Source of the DNA: Actinomycetes bacterium
Lineage (GTDB): Bacteria > Actinomycetota > Acidimicrobiia > Acidimicrobiales > RAAP-2
DNA length: 48,065 nt
Assembly (NCBI GenBank): GCA_021791845.1
Contig: JAJYVT010000017.1
Span: 1-48,065 of the forward strand
Direction: 5' to 3'
Shown: piece after piece, positions 34,532 to 43,272 of the stretch
How positions within the stretch are numbered: the stretch's first letter is position 1
Layout of the letters: every line of letters begins with the position of its first letter
Notes under the pieces: generated by a model
Database searches by the model: none
What the model was told of the DNA's origin: nothing
Seen by the model: the letters and a program-made list of their open reading frames with translations, nothing else
Made by a program: the position numbers and the translations under genes

Positions 34532-36316
34532 TCAGGGCGCCGACGCCGAAGTGGAGCTGGAACCGGAGGGGTTGCTCGACGGCTCGCCCGGGATGACGAA
34601 GAGCGGCTGCCATGGCGACCCGGAGTTGGCGGCGGTCCCGACCAGGGGGCTAATCCCTTGGTTGTTCCACTTGGCCCGGTAGGGCAGTCCCTGATAGAGG
34701 ACCGTGGCCCCCGCCTGGTATTGCGTCGTCACCGACCACCCCGGATAGGTCCCCGCGGGGAGCTTCGGGAGCGTCGGTGCGTGGTCCGTCGGCAGCACGG
34801 GACCCAAGAGCTCCCACGGGGTCTGCCATGAGTACTCGACCTGCGCAGCCGGGTCCTCTCCGGCGTTGTACCACTTCGCCTCGTAGATCTCACCCTGCCG
34901 CACGATCTTGTAGCCCTGCGGGTACGACGCTGTCGGGGACCATAGGGGATACGGCGCGTTGGCCGGGTTGGTATCCGGCTGCGGCGGGAGCACTGCCCGT
35001 TTCGCGTATGCCACTGTCCCGTTCAGGTGGCCGAACGTCTTCGAGAAAGCGAGCGGTGCCTGGGGGGTGCCGCTACAGGTGGTGGCGTCCACACCCGTGA
35101 TCGGGTACACGCCGCCGCACTGGCGGTCACGGTTGAGCGACCACAACGACACACGCGCCAAGCCGGTGCTCGTGGCGAACCTCGTGAGCATGGACGCGTC
35201 CGCCGTGGTAAAGCGCTGGGACTGCTGCGCGTTCTGGCCGATCATCACCGTAACCCCGAGGTGGCGCCACACGGCGGAGCCACTGGTGTGGAGGCCCACC
35301 TTGCTGAAATCGGCGCCGAGCTGGCGAGCCGAGGACGTGAGCGAGCTCTCGACCGCCTGCATCATGCCGCCCGGGCCGCTCGGGATGGAGGAGAAGTCCA
35401 TCGCCATCACATTCACCCCGGAGAGGGCGTCGCGCGCCCGCAACATCGCCATCACCGCCGTCTGGGCGTTGTCCTGCAAACCGTTGGCTTCTGACGGCAG
35501 CGTGAGCCACACCTCCAGGGGGATGTCGTGCCGCTGCGCCCAAAGCTGGACGTCACGAACTGCGGCGGCCCGCCGCTCGTCGACGGCCACCGATCCCAGA
35601 CCGTTGCTCCCCTCGACATCGAGGTCGATGACCTTCAGGTTGTAGTGCCGGATGACCTGCTCGTAGGCCGCGGCGAGCTGGTCCGCGCTGGTGCACGCCT
35701 TCGCCAGGGGCGTGTGCGCCTGACCACCGAACGAGACGATCGGCGTTCCTCCCTGGCTGACGTACTGCGCGATGCGGTTGGCGACGTTCAGGTTCAGGTC
35801 GGCAGCCGTGAGGCTGTATGCGCCCCCCCAGCTCGGCGTGCAGCTGGTGGGGCCGGACGCCGTGATGAAGCTGAGCACTACGTCCTTCGCCGGGTTGTCT
35901 CCCGGGTTCTGGAAGGGATACGTGGGGGTGGCGGTGACGTCGACGTACGGAGCGAACCACGTGGAGGTCCGGACCTTCGGAGCGAAGATGACGTGCCGTT
36001 TGATCCCCAGGTATGCCCCACCGCCCAGAGCGCCCAGGGCGGCGAGGACGAGCAGGATTCGCAGGAGCGAGAGCGGTCGGCGCACCTCGTCCGTCGGCGG
36101 AAGACCGTCGCGCGAGACGGGAGGCGGCGCCAGCGCAATGACCCCGCCGGCTTCCAGCCCGTGGGGCACAAGCGCTCGGGTGGCATCGGAGGTGGCCGGA
36201 GCGGCGGACTCGCTGCCCACTCTGGCCGGCTGCTGCCGACCACTGTCGTGGCGTCCCTTGCGGTGGGTGGGGACGGATGCGTCCGTCACCCCGCTATCGG
36301 TCCATCGCTCACGCAT
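34532..36316 (-). CDS. Membrane-anchored GH18-like protein with two CBM5/12 modules (paralogue)
   Basis: A 594-residue paralogue of the neighbouring secreted protein. Instead of a cleavable signal it has an 80-residue cytoplasmic tail and one helix (about 84-106, LLRILLVLAALGALGGGAYL), a signal anchor placing the rest outside. The catalytic domain carries SFGGQAHTPLA and VIDLDVEG (D231, D233, E235), the same DxDxE core. Two chitin-type modules follow: YPLWSPTASYPQGYKIV ... YEAKWY, and YPGWSVTTQYQAGATVLY ... YRAKW. The ATG overlaps the end of the synthase gene by eight bases (ATGCGTGA), so synthase and anchored hydrolase are translated together. This suggests processing of the polymer as it emerges. 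Confidence 0.8.
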   Translation of the reverse strand: MRERWTDSGVTDASVPTHRKGRHDSGRQQPARVGSESAAPATSDATRALVPHGLEAGGVIALAPPPVSRDGLPPTDEVRRPLSLLRILLVLAALGALGGGAYLGIKRHVIFAPKVRTSTWFAPYVDVTATPTYPFQNPGDNPAKDVVLSFITASGPTSCTPSWGGAYSLTAADLNLNVANRIAQYVSQGGTPIVSFGGQAHTPLAKACTSADQLAAAYEQVIRHYNLKVIDLDVEGSNGLGSVAVDERRAAAVRDVQLWAQRHDIPLEVWLTLPSEANGLQDNAQTAVMAMLRARDALSGVNVMAMDFSSIPSGPGGMMQAVESSLTSSARQLGADFSKVGLHTSGSAVWRHLGVTVMIGQNAQQSQRFTTADASMLTRFATSTGLARVSLWSLNRDRQCGGVYPITGVDATTCSGTPQAPLAFSKTFGHLNGTVAYAKRAVLPPQPDTNPANAPYPLWSPTASYPQGYKIVRQGEIYEAKWYNAGEDPAAQVEYSWQTPWELLGPVLPTDHAPTLPKLPAGTYPGWSVTTQYQAGATVLYQGLPYRAKWNNQGISPLVGTAANSGSPWQPLFVIPGEPSSNPSGSSSTSASAP

Positions 36317-39300
36317 CGACGAGGCTCCTCGGTCGTCCGAGCAGGTACCCCTGGCCGAGAGACACGCCCATCGCGGTCAAGACGCTCCGCTCCGCCTCCG
36401 TCTCGATGCCGGTGGCAACAACCGTGGTCCGGTTGGCTGCCGCCGCTCGCAACAGAACTTGCAGCTGCGCTTGGCGGACGGTGTCCCCCGGAAGGCTCCG
36501 GCACACCGAACGATCGAGCTTCAGGTACTTCGGCCGCACCTGCTGCATCAACCGCACCGTTCGGTTCCCCCCTGCCGCCCGCTCGATGGCAATCGACGCG
36601 TTGGCCGGCGTCAGCAGGCGGCTTGCCTTCCGCGACACGGCGCTCCCTGTCGTCCCGGGGGCCGCGCCGAGGGGATCGGACGCGAGCCGGGCGATCTCAG
36701 CCGCCTCGGACTCCGGGACCTCGAGCACGACCGAGCGCGCCGTCTCCTGTAGCACCGCCAGCAGGCGCGGGTCGTTGCCGATCACCGTGGGTGACACCTT
36801 CACCGCCACCCACGCGTTCTCGGGTAGACGAGAAGCGGCTCGGAGGGCGGCGCGGGCGAGCCGGGACTCCAGGCTCGGACCACGACCGGCGGCGAACGCC
36901 TGTGCCAGGCGCAGCTCGATGCTCGGCCCCTCGGCAAACCGGGCGAGCGCCTCGTACCCGACGACGTCACCACCCTCGAGGTCGACGATGGGCTGGAACA
37001 CGATCTGCGCCTCCGCCCAGTCGTCGAGAAGGCTGTCGGCGTCCGGGGAGGCCGCACGTGCAGCGTGGTCCGGGGCCGGCGCCGCCGCCAGTTCGACGAG
37101 CGGCACCTGCAGCACGCTCCGCCAATCGCGAGGTGCAGGCTCCTCGTGCCGCTTCCGGCGAAGGCGGCGTCGGTGCGACGCCGCCGGCCTGGAGAGCAGC
37201 CCGCGGACGAACACCCACGAGTCGACCACCATGGCCCGGATCCCGACGAAGGCGACGATGGCATATGCAAGGAGCAGGGTGTTGACGGTCGCGTAGGCCA
37301 GGTTGATCGCTCGGTCGTGGAGCCAGGCCTCGTAGCCGGTCGCGGCCGACAAGAGCAGCAAGGCGATGGGAAAGAAGACAAACTGCGCAGGGGTGACGGT
37401 GCGGTTCCGGACCTTCGGCGTCCGGGCGAAGGCGCTCTTGGAAGCCGTGAGCGCCTGGATCACCGACGCGAGCGTCCCTGCCAGGTTCACCGGCAGGAGG
37501 AGCAGGTTGAAACCGTAGACGCGTACGACGTCCATTCGCTTGTAGCCGCACGACCGAAGGTCCGAGGCCATGCACCAGAAGTACGGCAGGGCAATCACGC
37601 CGAGGAGGGGGCTGAGCAGGTTGGCCCCGAACGGGAACGCAAGCATGACGAGCAGGCTGACCGAGCTCCAGGTGATCGAGGCCATGTAATTCCAGCGCAA
37701 GAACGTCTCGCCAAAACGGGTGCGCTCGCCCCGGCTCTTGCGGGCGCGGCGCTGGCGACGCAGCTTGGGCAGTATCAGCAGGCCGCCGTTTGCCCAGCGG
37801 CGTCGCTGGATGCACAGGGCGCCGAAGTCCGGAGGCGTGGCGCTGTAACTGAGCCGCTCGGGGTAGTTGTGCAGCTTCCACCCGTGGGTCCCCAGGTCGA
37901 TGGTCGACTCGGTGTCCTCGATCACGGTGCGGTCCCGGATGTAGGTCCGCACCTCCCAATCTCCCATGTGGGTCGTGACGGCGATGTCGTCAAGCGCCCG
38001 CTTGCGGATGACTGCGTTCGCACCGACCCAGAAGGTGGCGTCGTAGTACGTCAGTCCCTGGTGGACGATGTGCTGAAGGTCGGTGGTGGCGCCGGCGATC
38101 CGCTCGATCCGGGTGGCGGAACCGGTGAACGCGCTGTATGGCGTCTGGGCGATGGCGACGTCCTGATGCGCTTGCTGCTCCAAGAGGTGGACGAGGCGCA
38201 GGCAGTACTCCGGCAGCAGCATGCTGTCAGCGTCCAGCGTCAACACGTAGTCCGGGTCCGGCACCTCGAGGTCGCACGGCCCGAGCCCGGCGGGCACGAG
38301 AGCCCGCCCGGTGACCGTCTGGACCGCTCGGTACCGGCCGCCCATAAGACCGAGGTAACTGTTCAGATTGGTCGCCTTGTTCGGTTCGTGCGACAGCGAG
38401 ACGTACTGCTTGCGCTCGAAGCTCGACAGCTCGGCCCGGAAGGTCCAGGCGAGGCGCCGGTACATCTGGCGTACCCGCCGCTGCGGGAGGGAGGCACCCT
38501 CGTCGGCTGCCTGTCGCAGCGCGCCTGCCACGTCCGCGAGGTCATGCTCGAGCCGTCGGGCGATCTCGGTTACGAAGAAGGCGTCGGAGTGGTCGGTGAT
38601 CGGGTGGCGGTCGGCAAGGTCGCGCAACCACCTGGTCGCGAACTCGTACTCGCTCGCCAGGTCGTGGAGATCCTGGCCCTCCACGTACGCCTCGCTGCCA
38701 ACGCCGGACTCGTACGCTGCCAATGCTGCTCCGAAGTGGGCGGCCGGTGCCGCCAGCAGCTCCTGGAGCTCTCGGGGGACCTCGCGCGCCGCTTCGAGCA
38801 GATCGGCGGCGTGAAGCGAGCGCGGCTTTGAAGGATCGTCGATGAGGAGGACGATCCGGGTGTCGGGGTACTCCTGGAGCGCCGCCGACAAGAGGGTGGT
38901 TCGGATCACCCGCGCGTCCTCCTGGTAGGCGGGCACCAGAACCGTGAGGGTGGGCGTCTCCCGCTCGAAGAACTCGTCCAGCTCGGCCCGACCGGCACGG
39001 TGGTGAAGGCGGACTCGGTAGAGAAAGCCGAGCCGGCTCAAGAGGTACGCCACCGTGGACGCCGTCAGCAACGAGACTATGAGAAGGTAGACGATCTCCT
39101 CCGCCCGGTTCGTGGCCGTCTGGTGACCGGACCCAAGCAAGACTCCGAACAGCCATTCACCGAGGTAGCCGACCCAGGCGACAACGGTGAGCACGATCCC
39201 GAGTCGAGCCCCGGCGATGCGGCGATCGCTGATGGGTGCCGGAACGGGCGGAAGCGCCGATGAGCGACGGTCGCGACCCCACTGTCGGCGCGCCGACGTA

Positions 39301-39320
39301 ACGGATTGTTGGTCCGACAT
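36309..39320 (-). CDS. Processive GT2 polysaccharide synthase fused to a degenerate EAL domain
   Basis: A 1003-residue membrane protein. Two helices (about 40-62, 76-98) precede a family-2 glycosyltransferase domain: TVLVPAYQED (126-135), LLIDD (158-162), DAD (363-365), the IEDTE site (467-471) and IQRRRW (504-509), the processive-synthase set of BcsA/HasA-type enzymes. Further helices lie at about 550-697. After a basic linker comes an EAL domain (about 770-1003): YEALARF (E790), LEVPE (E867), KLD (K934), GQGYLLGRP (Q990). The usual Asn of the vNvSP motif is K841, the DDFG pair is E913-R914, and AEGVE reads ATGIE, so hydrolysis is doubtful and a cyclic di-GMP-sensing role is likelier. The ATG start follows AGGG by six bases. 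Confidence 0.86.
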   Translation of the reverse strand: MSDQQSVTSARRQWGRDRRSSALPPVPAPISDRRIAGARLGIVLTVVAWVGYLGEWLFGVLLGSGHQTATNRAEEIVYLLIVSLLTASTVAYLLSRLGFLYRVRLHHRAGRAELDEFFERETPTLTVLVPAYQEDARVIRTTLLSAALQEYPDTRIVLLIDDPSKPRSLHAADLLEAAREVPRELQELLAAPAAHFGAALAAYESGVGSEAYVEGQDLHDLASEYEFATRWLRDLADRHPITDHSDAFFVTEIARRLEHDLADVAGALRQAADEGASLPQRRVRQMYRRLAWTFRAELSSFERKQYVSLSHEPNKATNLNSYLGLMGGRYRAVQTVTGRALVPAGLGPCDLEVPDPDYVLTLDADSMLLPEYCLRLVHLLEQQAHQDVAIAQTPYSAFTGSATRIERIAGATTDLQHIVHQGLTYYDATFWVGANAVIRKRALDDIAVTTHMGDWEVRTYIRDRTVIEDTESTIDLGTHGWKLHNYPERLSYSATPPDFGALCIQRRRWANGGLLILPKLRRQRRARKSRGERTRFGETFLRWNYMASITWSSVSLLVMLAFPFGANLLSPLLGVIALPYFWCMASDLRSCGYKRMDVVRVYGFNLLLLPVNLAGTLASVIQALTASKSAFARTPKVRNRTVTPAQFVFFPIALLLLSAATGYEAWLHDRAINLAYATVNTLLLAYAIVAFVGIRAMVVDSWVFVRGLLSRPAASHRRRLRRKRHEEPAPRDWRSVLQVPLVELAAAPAPDHAARAASPDADSLLDDWAEAQIVFQPIVDLEGGDVVGYEALARFAEGPSIELRLAQAFAAGRGPSLESRLARAALRAASRLPENAWVAVKVSPTVIGNDPRLLAVLQETARSVVLEVPESEAAEIARLASDPLGAAPGTTGSAVSRKASRLLTPANASIAIERAAGGNRTVRLMQQVRPKYLKLDRSVCRSLPGDTVRQAQLQVLLRAAAANRTTVVATGIETEAERSVLTAMGVSLGQGYLLGRPRSLVDA

Positions 39321-39339
39321 TGGTACCCTGGATTCCCCT

Positions 39340-39398
39340 GGTGCAACGCACCGTTTCCCGGGTCCGAGACTTTAGAGGACGCGGACTCGAGAATGCAA
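39340..39398 (-). promoter_or_regulatory. Promoter and leader hairpin of the GT2-EAL gene
   Basis: TTGCAT (39398-39393), an 18-base spacer and TAAAGT (39374-39369) form a good promoter. The leader of about 45 bases contains GGTGC-GTT-GCACC, a perfect 5-bp hairpin (39352-39340), ahead of the AGGG ribosome-binding site. The rest of the 234-base gap up to 39554 holds a short ACGCC-CTCC-GGCGT hairpin (39480-39467) and nothing else recognised; no GEMM core is present there. Confidence 0.5.
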
Positions 39399-39554
39399 CA
39401 CGGCGGTCGCCGCATTCGCCATGTGAAGGCGATATCGGTTCTTTACGAGCTGACGTTGTTGCCTGCACGCCGGAGGGCGTCACACGGATCTCGATGGTGC
39501 GTAGTCACATCGACCGTTCACCATCCCGGCTACGGAACCTCCGGCGGCAGGAGT

Positions 39555-39899
39555 TTATACGTCCTCGATGCCGAAATTTGCGTCGCCCCCGTTGCCAACC
39601 GCCTCGCCCCCGCCGCTGGCGGCATCGCCTCCGTCACTTGACGTCCTTGCCCCAGGACCGTCCACGGGGCCGTGGGCGGCGACGTGCTCGTCCACCAGCC
39701 GGATCGCCGAGTCGACCGCGTCCTTGGGCCCGTCGGTCCGCTGCCAGGCGTAGTAGGCGGCGCCGAGGTCGCGCAGGAGCACGTCGGCCTGGCGCTTGGC
39801 CTGGACCTGGTCCAGTTTCGCCTGGCCCTGGCTGACGCCCTGCTGCGCCTTGACGAGCGCCTGTCCGGCCTGCTGCTTCACCTTGTCCATCAACCCCAT
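39555..39899 (-). CDS. Small conserved actinobacterial hypothetical protein
   Basis: A 114-residue protein without known function. The first 75 residues are charged and helical (MGLMDKVKQQAGQALVKAQQ, then GQAKLDQVQAKRQADVLLRDLGAAYYAWQ), typical of a short coiled-coil protein common in actinobacteria; the C-terminus is a Gly/Asp/Ser-rich tail. No signal peptide or membrane helix. The start has a strong GGAAGGAGGG Shine-Dalgarno. It lies 19 bases after the AIM24-like gene on the same strand and is probably co-transcribed with it. Confidence 0.65.
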   Translation of the reverse strand: MGLMDKVKQQAGQALVKAQQGVSQGQAKLDQVQAKRQADVLLRDLGAAYYAWQRTDGPKDAVDSAIRLVDEHVAAHGPVDGPGARTSSDGGDAASGGGEAVGNGGDANFGIEDV

Positions 39900-39918
39900 G
39901 GGGGTCCCTCCTTCCAGC

Positions 39919-40713
39919 TCACACCCGACCCTCGAGCATGCCGCCGATCCCTCCCTTGCGCTGCTCGCCGGCCGGCTCCATGTAGTCCTGCAGCGAGTGG
40001 GCGAGCGCCTCGATCGTCACCGACTGCAGGTACACGATCCCGTCGCCCTCGAGGGTCACCAAGTTGACACCCTCTCCCCCGAAGATCCCCGTCATCGCCA
40101 TCTGGCCCGGCGTGCCCCCGACGCGCTCGACGGCGAAGGTGAGGGAGTCCTGGAAGGCGACGACGCACCCGGTGTGGGCCTGGACCTTGCCGCCGAAGCG
40201 TGCCGGGTTGAGCTCGATGAAGTTGCCGGCCGCGGCCACGATCAAGGTGCCCGCACCCGTGAACTTCTCGAGGACGAACCCCATCCCCGACCGCATGCCC
40301 GTGCGCAACCCGGAGAAGGCGATGTCGAACTTGACCCCGGCTTCGGCGGCCACGAAGGCGTGCCGCTGCGTGAGCCACCCGCCGGCGCCGTCGAGCTCGA
40401 GCGCCCTGACCTCGCCCGGCATGACGCCCGCCAACGTGACGAGGCCGTTCCCCCCCACGGCCGTGAAGTACTGGAAGGCCAGGTGCTCGCCGGCGAGGAC
40501 GCGCTTGCCGACGTCGACCGCCTTCTGGAGAAACCCCGACTTGGCCGCCGGAGCCCCGGCCTGGTTGCCCACCGGCGTGGTGAGCCGGGTCTCGAGCTGC
40601 ACGTTGGTGGTCTTCCACACGAACTTGCCGGGCTCGGCAAAGATCGTTTGCCCCTCCTCCACCTGACAGACCACCTGCTGCAGTGCATTGCCGACGATCT
40701 TGTGGGTGAGCAT
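39919..40713 (-). CDS. AIM24/TIGR00266-family protein
   Basis: A 264-residue beta-rich protein of the AIM24 family, whose bacterial members have unknown function. Family features: TIFAEPGKFVWKT, MRSGMGFVLEKFTGAGTLIVAAAGNFIELN, and GEGVNLVTLEGDGIVYLQSV. The ATG at 40713 has GAGAGG upstream; the longer open frame adds unrelated arginine-rich sequence. A TACCGT box at 40832-40827 is a possible promoter in the 203-base gap to the transporter gene; nothing else was recognised in that gap. Confidence 0.8.
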   Translation of the reverse strand: MLTHKIVGNALQQVVCQVEEGQTIFAEPGKFVWKTTNVQLETRLTTPVGNQAGAPAAKSGFLQKAVDVGKRVLAGEHLAFQYFTAVGGNGLVTLAGVMPGEVRALELDGAGGWLTQRHAFVAAEAGVKFDIAFSGLRTGMRSGMGFVLEKFTGAGTLIVAAAGNFIELNPARFGGKVQAHTGCVVAFQDSLTFAVERVGGTPGQMAMTGIFGGEGVNLVTLEGDGIVYLQSVTIEALAHSLQDYMEPAGEQRKGGIGGMLEGRV

Positions 40714-40916
40714 CCCGACCGTCCTCTCGCCGTCCGTGGTCGGCCCACCTCCGCCGGGCACCGGCACCACACGGTTCCGGCGCCCGCGGCACCCGCCCCC
40801 GACCGAGAGCTGGGAACCGCTCAACGACGGTAGCACCGCGTCCCGCCGGTGCGCCTCGGGCACAGCAGACCGGGGCGCGAAACCTTTCCCGCCCGGAACG
40901 GCCGCTCAACCCACCG

Positions 40917-42338
40917 TCACGCCGCCGCCCGCTCCTCGCCGGAGTCCTCGCCCCGGATCTCGGCCTCGATCTCTTCCAGCGAGCGGTTCTTCGTCTCGGG
41001 CACCCGGACGAAGAAGAAGGCGAGGGCGCCTACCCCGAAGACGGCGTACATCCAGAAGGTCCCGTCGCGCCCGATCCCCTTCGTCATCTCGAGGAAGAAG
41101 TACGAGATGAAGAAGTTGAAGGTCCAGTTGAACATCGTGGCCACCGCCATCGCCTTCCCCCGGATGCGAAGCGGGAAGATCTCCGAGATCATGAGCCAGA
41201 ACACCGGGCCGAGGCTGATCTCGAACGCCGCCAGGTAGAACATCACCGACGCCACGCCCCACCCCGGGTTGGCGTGCTGGAACGCCGAGCCCTGCATGAA
41301 GAAGAACCCGAGGGAGAGGAGCCCGAGCACCTGGCCGGCGGTCCCGACCAGCAGGAGGGGGCGCCTACCGACCTTGTCCATGAGCACGACGGCAATGACG
41401 GCGAACGCCCAGTTGATGATGCCGAGGTAGACCGTCACCCCGACGGACGCGCCGACCTTGTAGCCCATGAAGCCGACGATCGTCGTGCCGAAGTAGATGA
41501 CCGTGTTGATGCCGAGGATCTGCTGGAAGACCGCGAGGGAGATGCGCACGATGAGCAGCGGGCGGATCCTCGGGGACCACAGTCTGCGCAGCCGTGCCGC
41601 ATGCTGCGACTGCGCGACGTCCTTGATCTCGTCGAGCTCGTTGTCGACTGTCTCCGGGCTGTGGGTGCGCCGCAGCACGCCCCTGGCCTGGTCCTCCCTT
41701 CCCTTCTGGACGAGCCACCGCGGCGTGTGCGGCACCACCACCATCCCGATGGCGAGGGCGATGCCGGGCACGGCACCGAAGCCGAGCATCCAGCGCCAGT
41801 TTGTGGTGAAGCCCTTCAGGGCGAACCCGGCGATGTAGGCGACGAGGATGCCCAGGGTGATCATCACCTGGTTGAAGGTCGTGAGGCCGCCACGGAGCGA
41901 CTTGGGCGCCTGCTCGGAGATGTACATGGGCGCGACGAACGAGGCCGTGCCCACTGCGAAGCCGAGCACGTACCGGGCCGTGCAGAGGGTGATGAGGGTC
42001 GGTGCGAACGCCGAGCCCAATGCGGCGACGGCGTAGATGCAGCCGCCGACGAACTTCGTCCACTTGCGGCTGAAGGCGTCCGCCGTCCAGCCGGCGAGCG
42101 CCGCCCCGGAGATCGCCCCGAGCAGCAGCGCCCCGACGGTCCAGGACTCGCCCAGTGTGCCGAAGTGGAGCGACTTGGCGGCGTAGACGTTGGCCACGCT
42201 GATGATGCCGGTGTCGTAGCCGAACAGGAAGCCGCCGATTGCGGCGATGATCGCGATCCGGCCGACGAACCGGTTCTCCTTGGCGAAGAGCGCCCGGATC
42301 GCCGAGAGGCCCGACGACGACGGCGAGGAGGCGGGCAC
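40917..42338 (-). CDS. MFS sugar-porter family transporter
   Basis: Twelve-helix proton/sugar symporter or facilitator of about 473 residues. Sugar-porter motifs: GGFLFGYDTGIIS in helix 1, ADAFSRKWTKFVGG after helix 2, PMYISEQAPKSLRGGLTTFNQ, FQQILGINTVIYFGTTI in helix 7, MDKVGRRPLLLVG after helix 8, and PETKNRSLEEIE at the end. The sugar is not predictable. The GTG at 42338 is chosen as the first start before the conserved region; earlier codons in the open frame cannot be excluded. Divergent from the ArsR gene; 42339-42565 contains no recognisable feature. Confidence 0.9.
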   Translation of the reverse strand: MPASSPSSSGLSAIRALFAKENRFVGRIAIIAAIGGFLFGYDTGIISVANVYAAKSLHFGTLGESWTVGALLLGAISGAALAGWTADAFSRKWTKFVGGCIYAVAALGSAFAPTLITLCTARYVLGFAVGTASFVAPMYISEQAPKSLRGGLTTFNQVMITLGILVAYIAGFALKGFTTNWRWMLGFGAVPGIALAIGMVVVPHTPRWLVQKGREDQARGVLRRTHSPETVDNELDEIKDVAQSQHAARLRRLWSPRIRPLLIVRISLAVFQQILGINTVIYFGTTIVGFMGYKVGASVGVTVYLGIINWAFAVIAVVLMDKVGRRPLLLVGTAGQVLGLLSLGFFFMQGSAFQHANPGWGVASVMFYLAAFEISLGPVFWLMISEIFPLRIRGKAMAVATMFNWTFNFFISYFFLEMTKGIGRDGTFWMYAVFGVGALAFFFVRVPETKNRSLEEIEAEIRGEDSGEERAAA

Positions 42339-42565
42339 GGTCAGACCAGCGCTCTCCGCGTCCGCCGCGCGTGCTCGCCGTGCCGCATCACCGCGGTCGA
42401 TACCCCCTTCGGCGGCTGCGATAATCGCCGACGGGCTGCACCGGCCCGCTGCACCGGCACGCTGGCGTTCCTGCACCGTGGGGCGGGTGGCCACCCCGGG
42501 CCCGCAGACCCCGATGGCGACCCCTCCTGGCGGCGCCGTCCCCGCACCGGCACACGCATGCGTGA

Positions 42566-42589
42566 TTGCGCAAGTACGCAAGCTAGGAT
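42566..42589 (+). promoter_or_regulatory. ArsR operator and leaderless promoter
   Basis: The inverted repeat TTGCG-CAAGTA-CGCAA (42566-42581) is immediately followed by the -10 TAGGAT (42584-42589), which ends seven bases before the ATG at 42597. A dimer bound to the repeat would block this promoter, so autoregulation is expected. Confidence 0.6.
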
Positions 42590-42596
42590 GTCGGCC

Positions 42597-42956
42597 ATGA
42601 GACGAGCACCGACCCTCACGAGGGACCTGCCGGCCCGGGACGAGGCGGCGTTCCGCCTGCACGCCGATCTGTGCAAGGTCCTGACCGACCCCAAGCGGTT
42701 GCAGCTCATCGACGCCCTGCGAGACGAGGAGCGGTGCGTGGGCGAGCTGGCGGACGAGCTCGGCATGGCCCTCCCCAACGCCAGCCAGCACCTCTCGGTG
42801 CTGCGCGCCGCCGGCCTGGTCGCCTCCCGGCGTGCCGGCACGACCGTGTACTACCGCCTGGTCGAGCCGCGCATCGCCGAGGCGTGCGACGTCGTCCACC
42901 GCATCGTCGCCGACCGCCTCGGCCACGGGCCCTTCGAGGACGGAGCGCAGCGATGA
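42597..42956 (+). CDS. ArsR-family transcriptional repressor
   Basis: A 119-residue winged-helix repressor: LHADLCKVLTDPKRLQLIDAL, ERCVGELADELGMALPNASQHLSVLRAAGLV and the wing RRAGTTVYYRLVEP. The alpha-3 metal motif ELCVC is not complete: only ERCVG remains, so classic arsenic/cadmium binding there is unlikely; Cys pairs elsewhere (C26, C50, C99) resemble thiol- or persulfide-sensing members. ATG 42597 is chosen because of the -10 spacing; ATG 42588 lies inside the -10. The stop overlaps the glutaredoxin ATG (ATGA), consistent with a redox role. Confidence 0.88.
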   Translation: MRRAPTLTRDLPARDEAAFRLHADLCKVLTDPKRLQLIDALRDEERCVGELADELGMALPNASQHLSVLRAAGLVASRRAGTTVYYRLVEPRIAEACDVVHRIVADRLGHGPFEDGAQR

Positions 42957-43222
42957 GCACCACGACCACCCGGCCACGTCACCGGGTCCTCGTCTTCACC
43001 ACGCCGACCTGCCCGTGGTGCCAGCGGGCCAAGGCCTACCTGCGCAGCCGGGGCGTCGCCTTCAGGGAGATCGACGTGACCCGTGACCCGAGGGCGGCCG
43101 ACGACCTGGTCCGGCGCACCGGGCGGATGGGTGTACCGGTGATCGAGATCGACGGCCGCCCCGTGGTCGGCTTCGACCAGACCCAGATCGACCGCCTGCT
43201 CGGACTGAAGAAGGGGTCGTGA
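42953..43222 (+). CDS. Glutaredoxin-like thiol oxidoreductase
   Basis: An 89-residue dithiol glutaredoxin/NrdH-like protein. The active site CPWC is at residues 20-23 (TTPTCPWCQRAKAYL), followed by IDVTRDPRAADDL, the cis-proline segment GVPVIEIDGR and GFDQTQIDRLL. Co-translated with the ArsR repressor. Partner proteins are not known; mycothiol- or thioredoxin-reductase-dependent recycling is possible in actinobacteria. Confidence 0.9.
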   Translation: MSTTTTRPRHRVLVFTTPTCPWCQRAKAYLRSRGVAFREIDVTRDPRAADDLVRRTGRMGVPVIEIDGRPVVGFDQTQIDRLLGLKKGS

Positions 43223-43272
43223 CGAGCACGCCGTCCGCGAACGGCGGGAAGCAGCGAGAAGGAGGAGGAGAC

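Noticed and set aside
39340-39480. Second riboswitch (GEMM or cyclic di-AMP type) upstream of the GT2-EAL gene
   Set aside because: Fragments such as GGGAAACGG and GTCAGCTCG look suggestive, but the conserved blocks are not in the right order and no P1 pairing was found.
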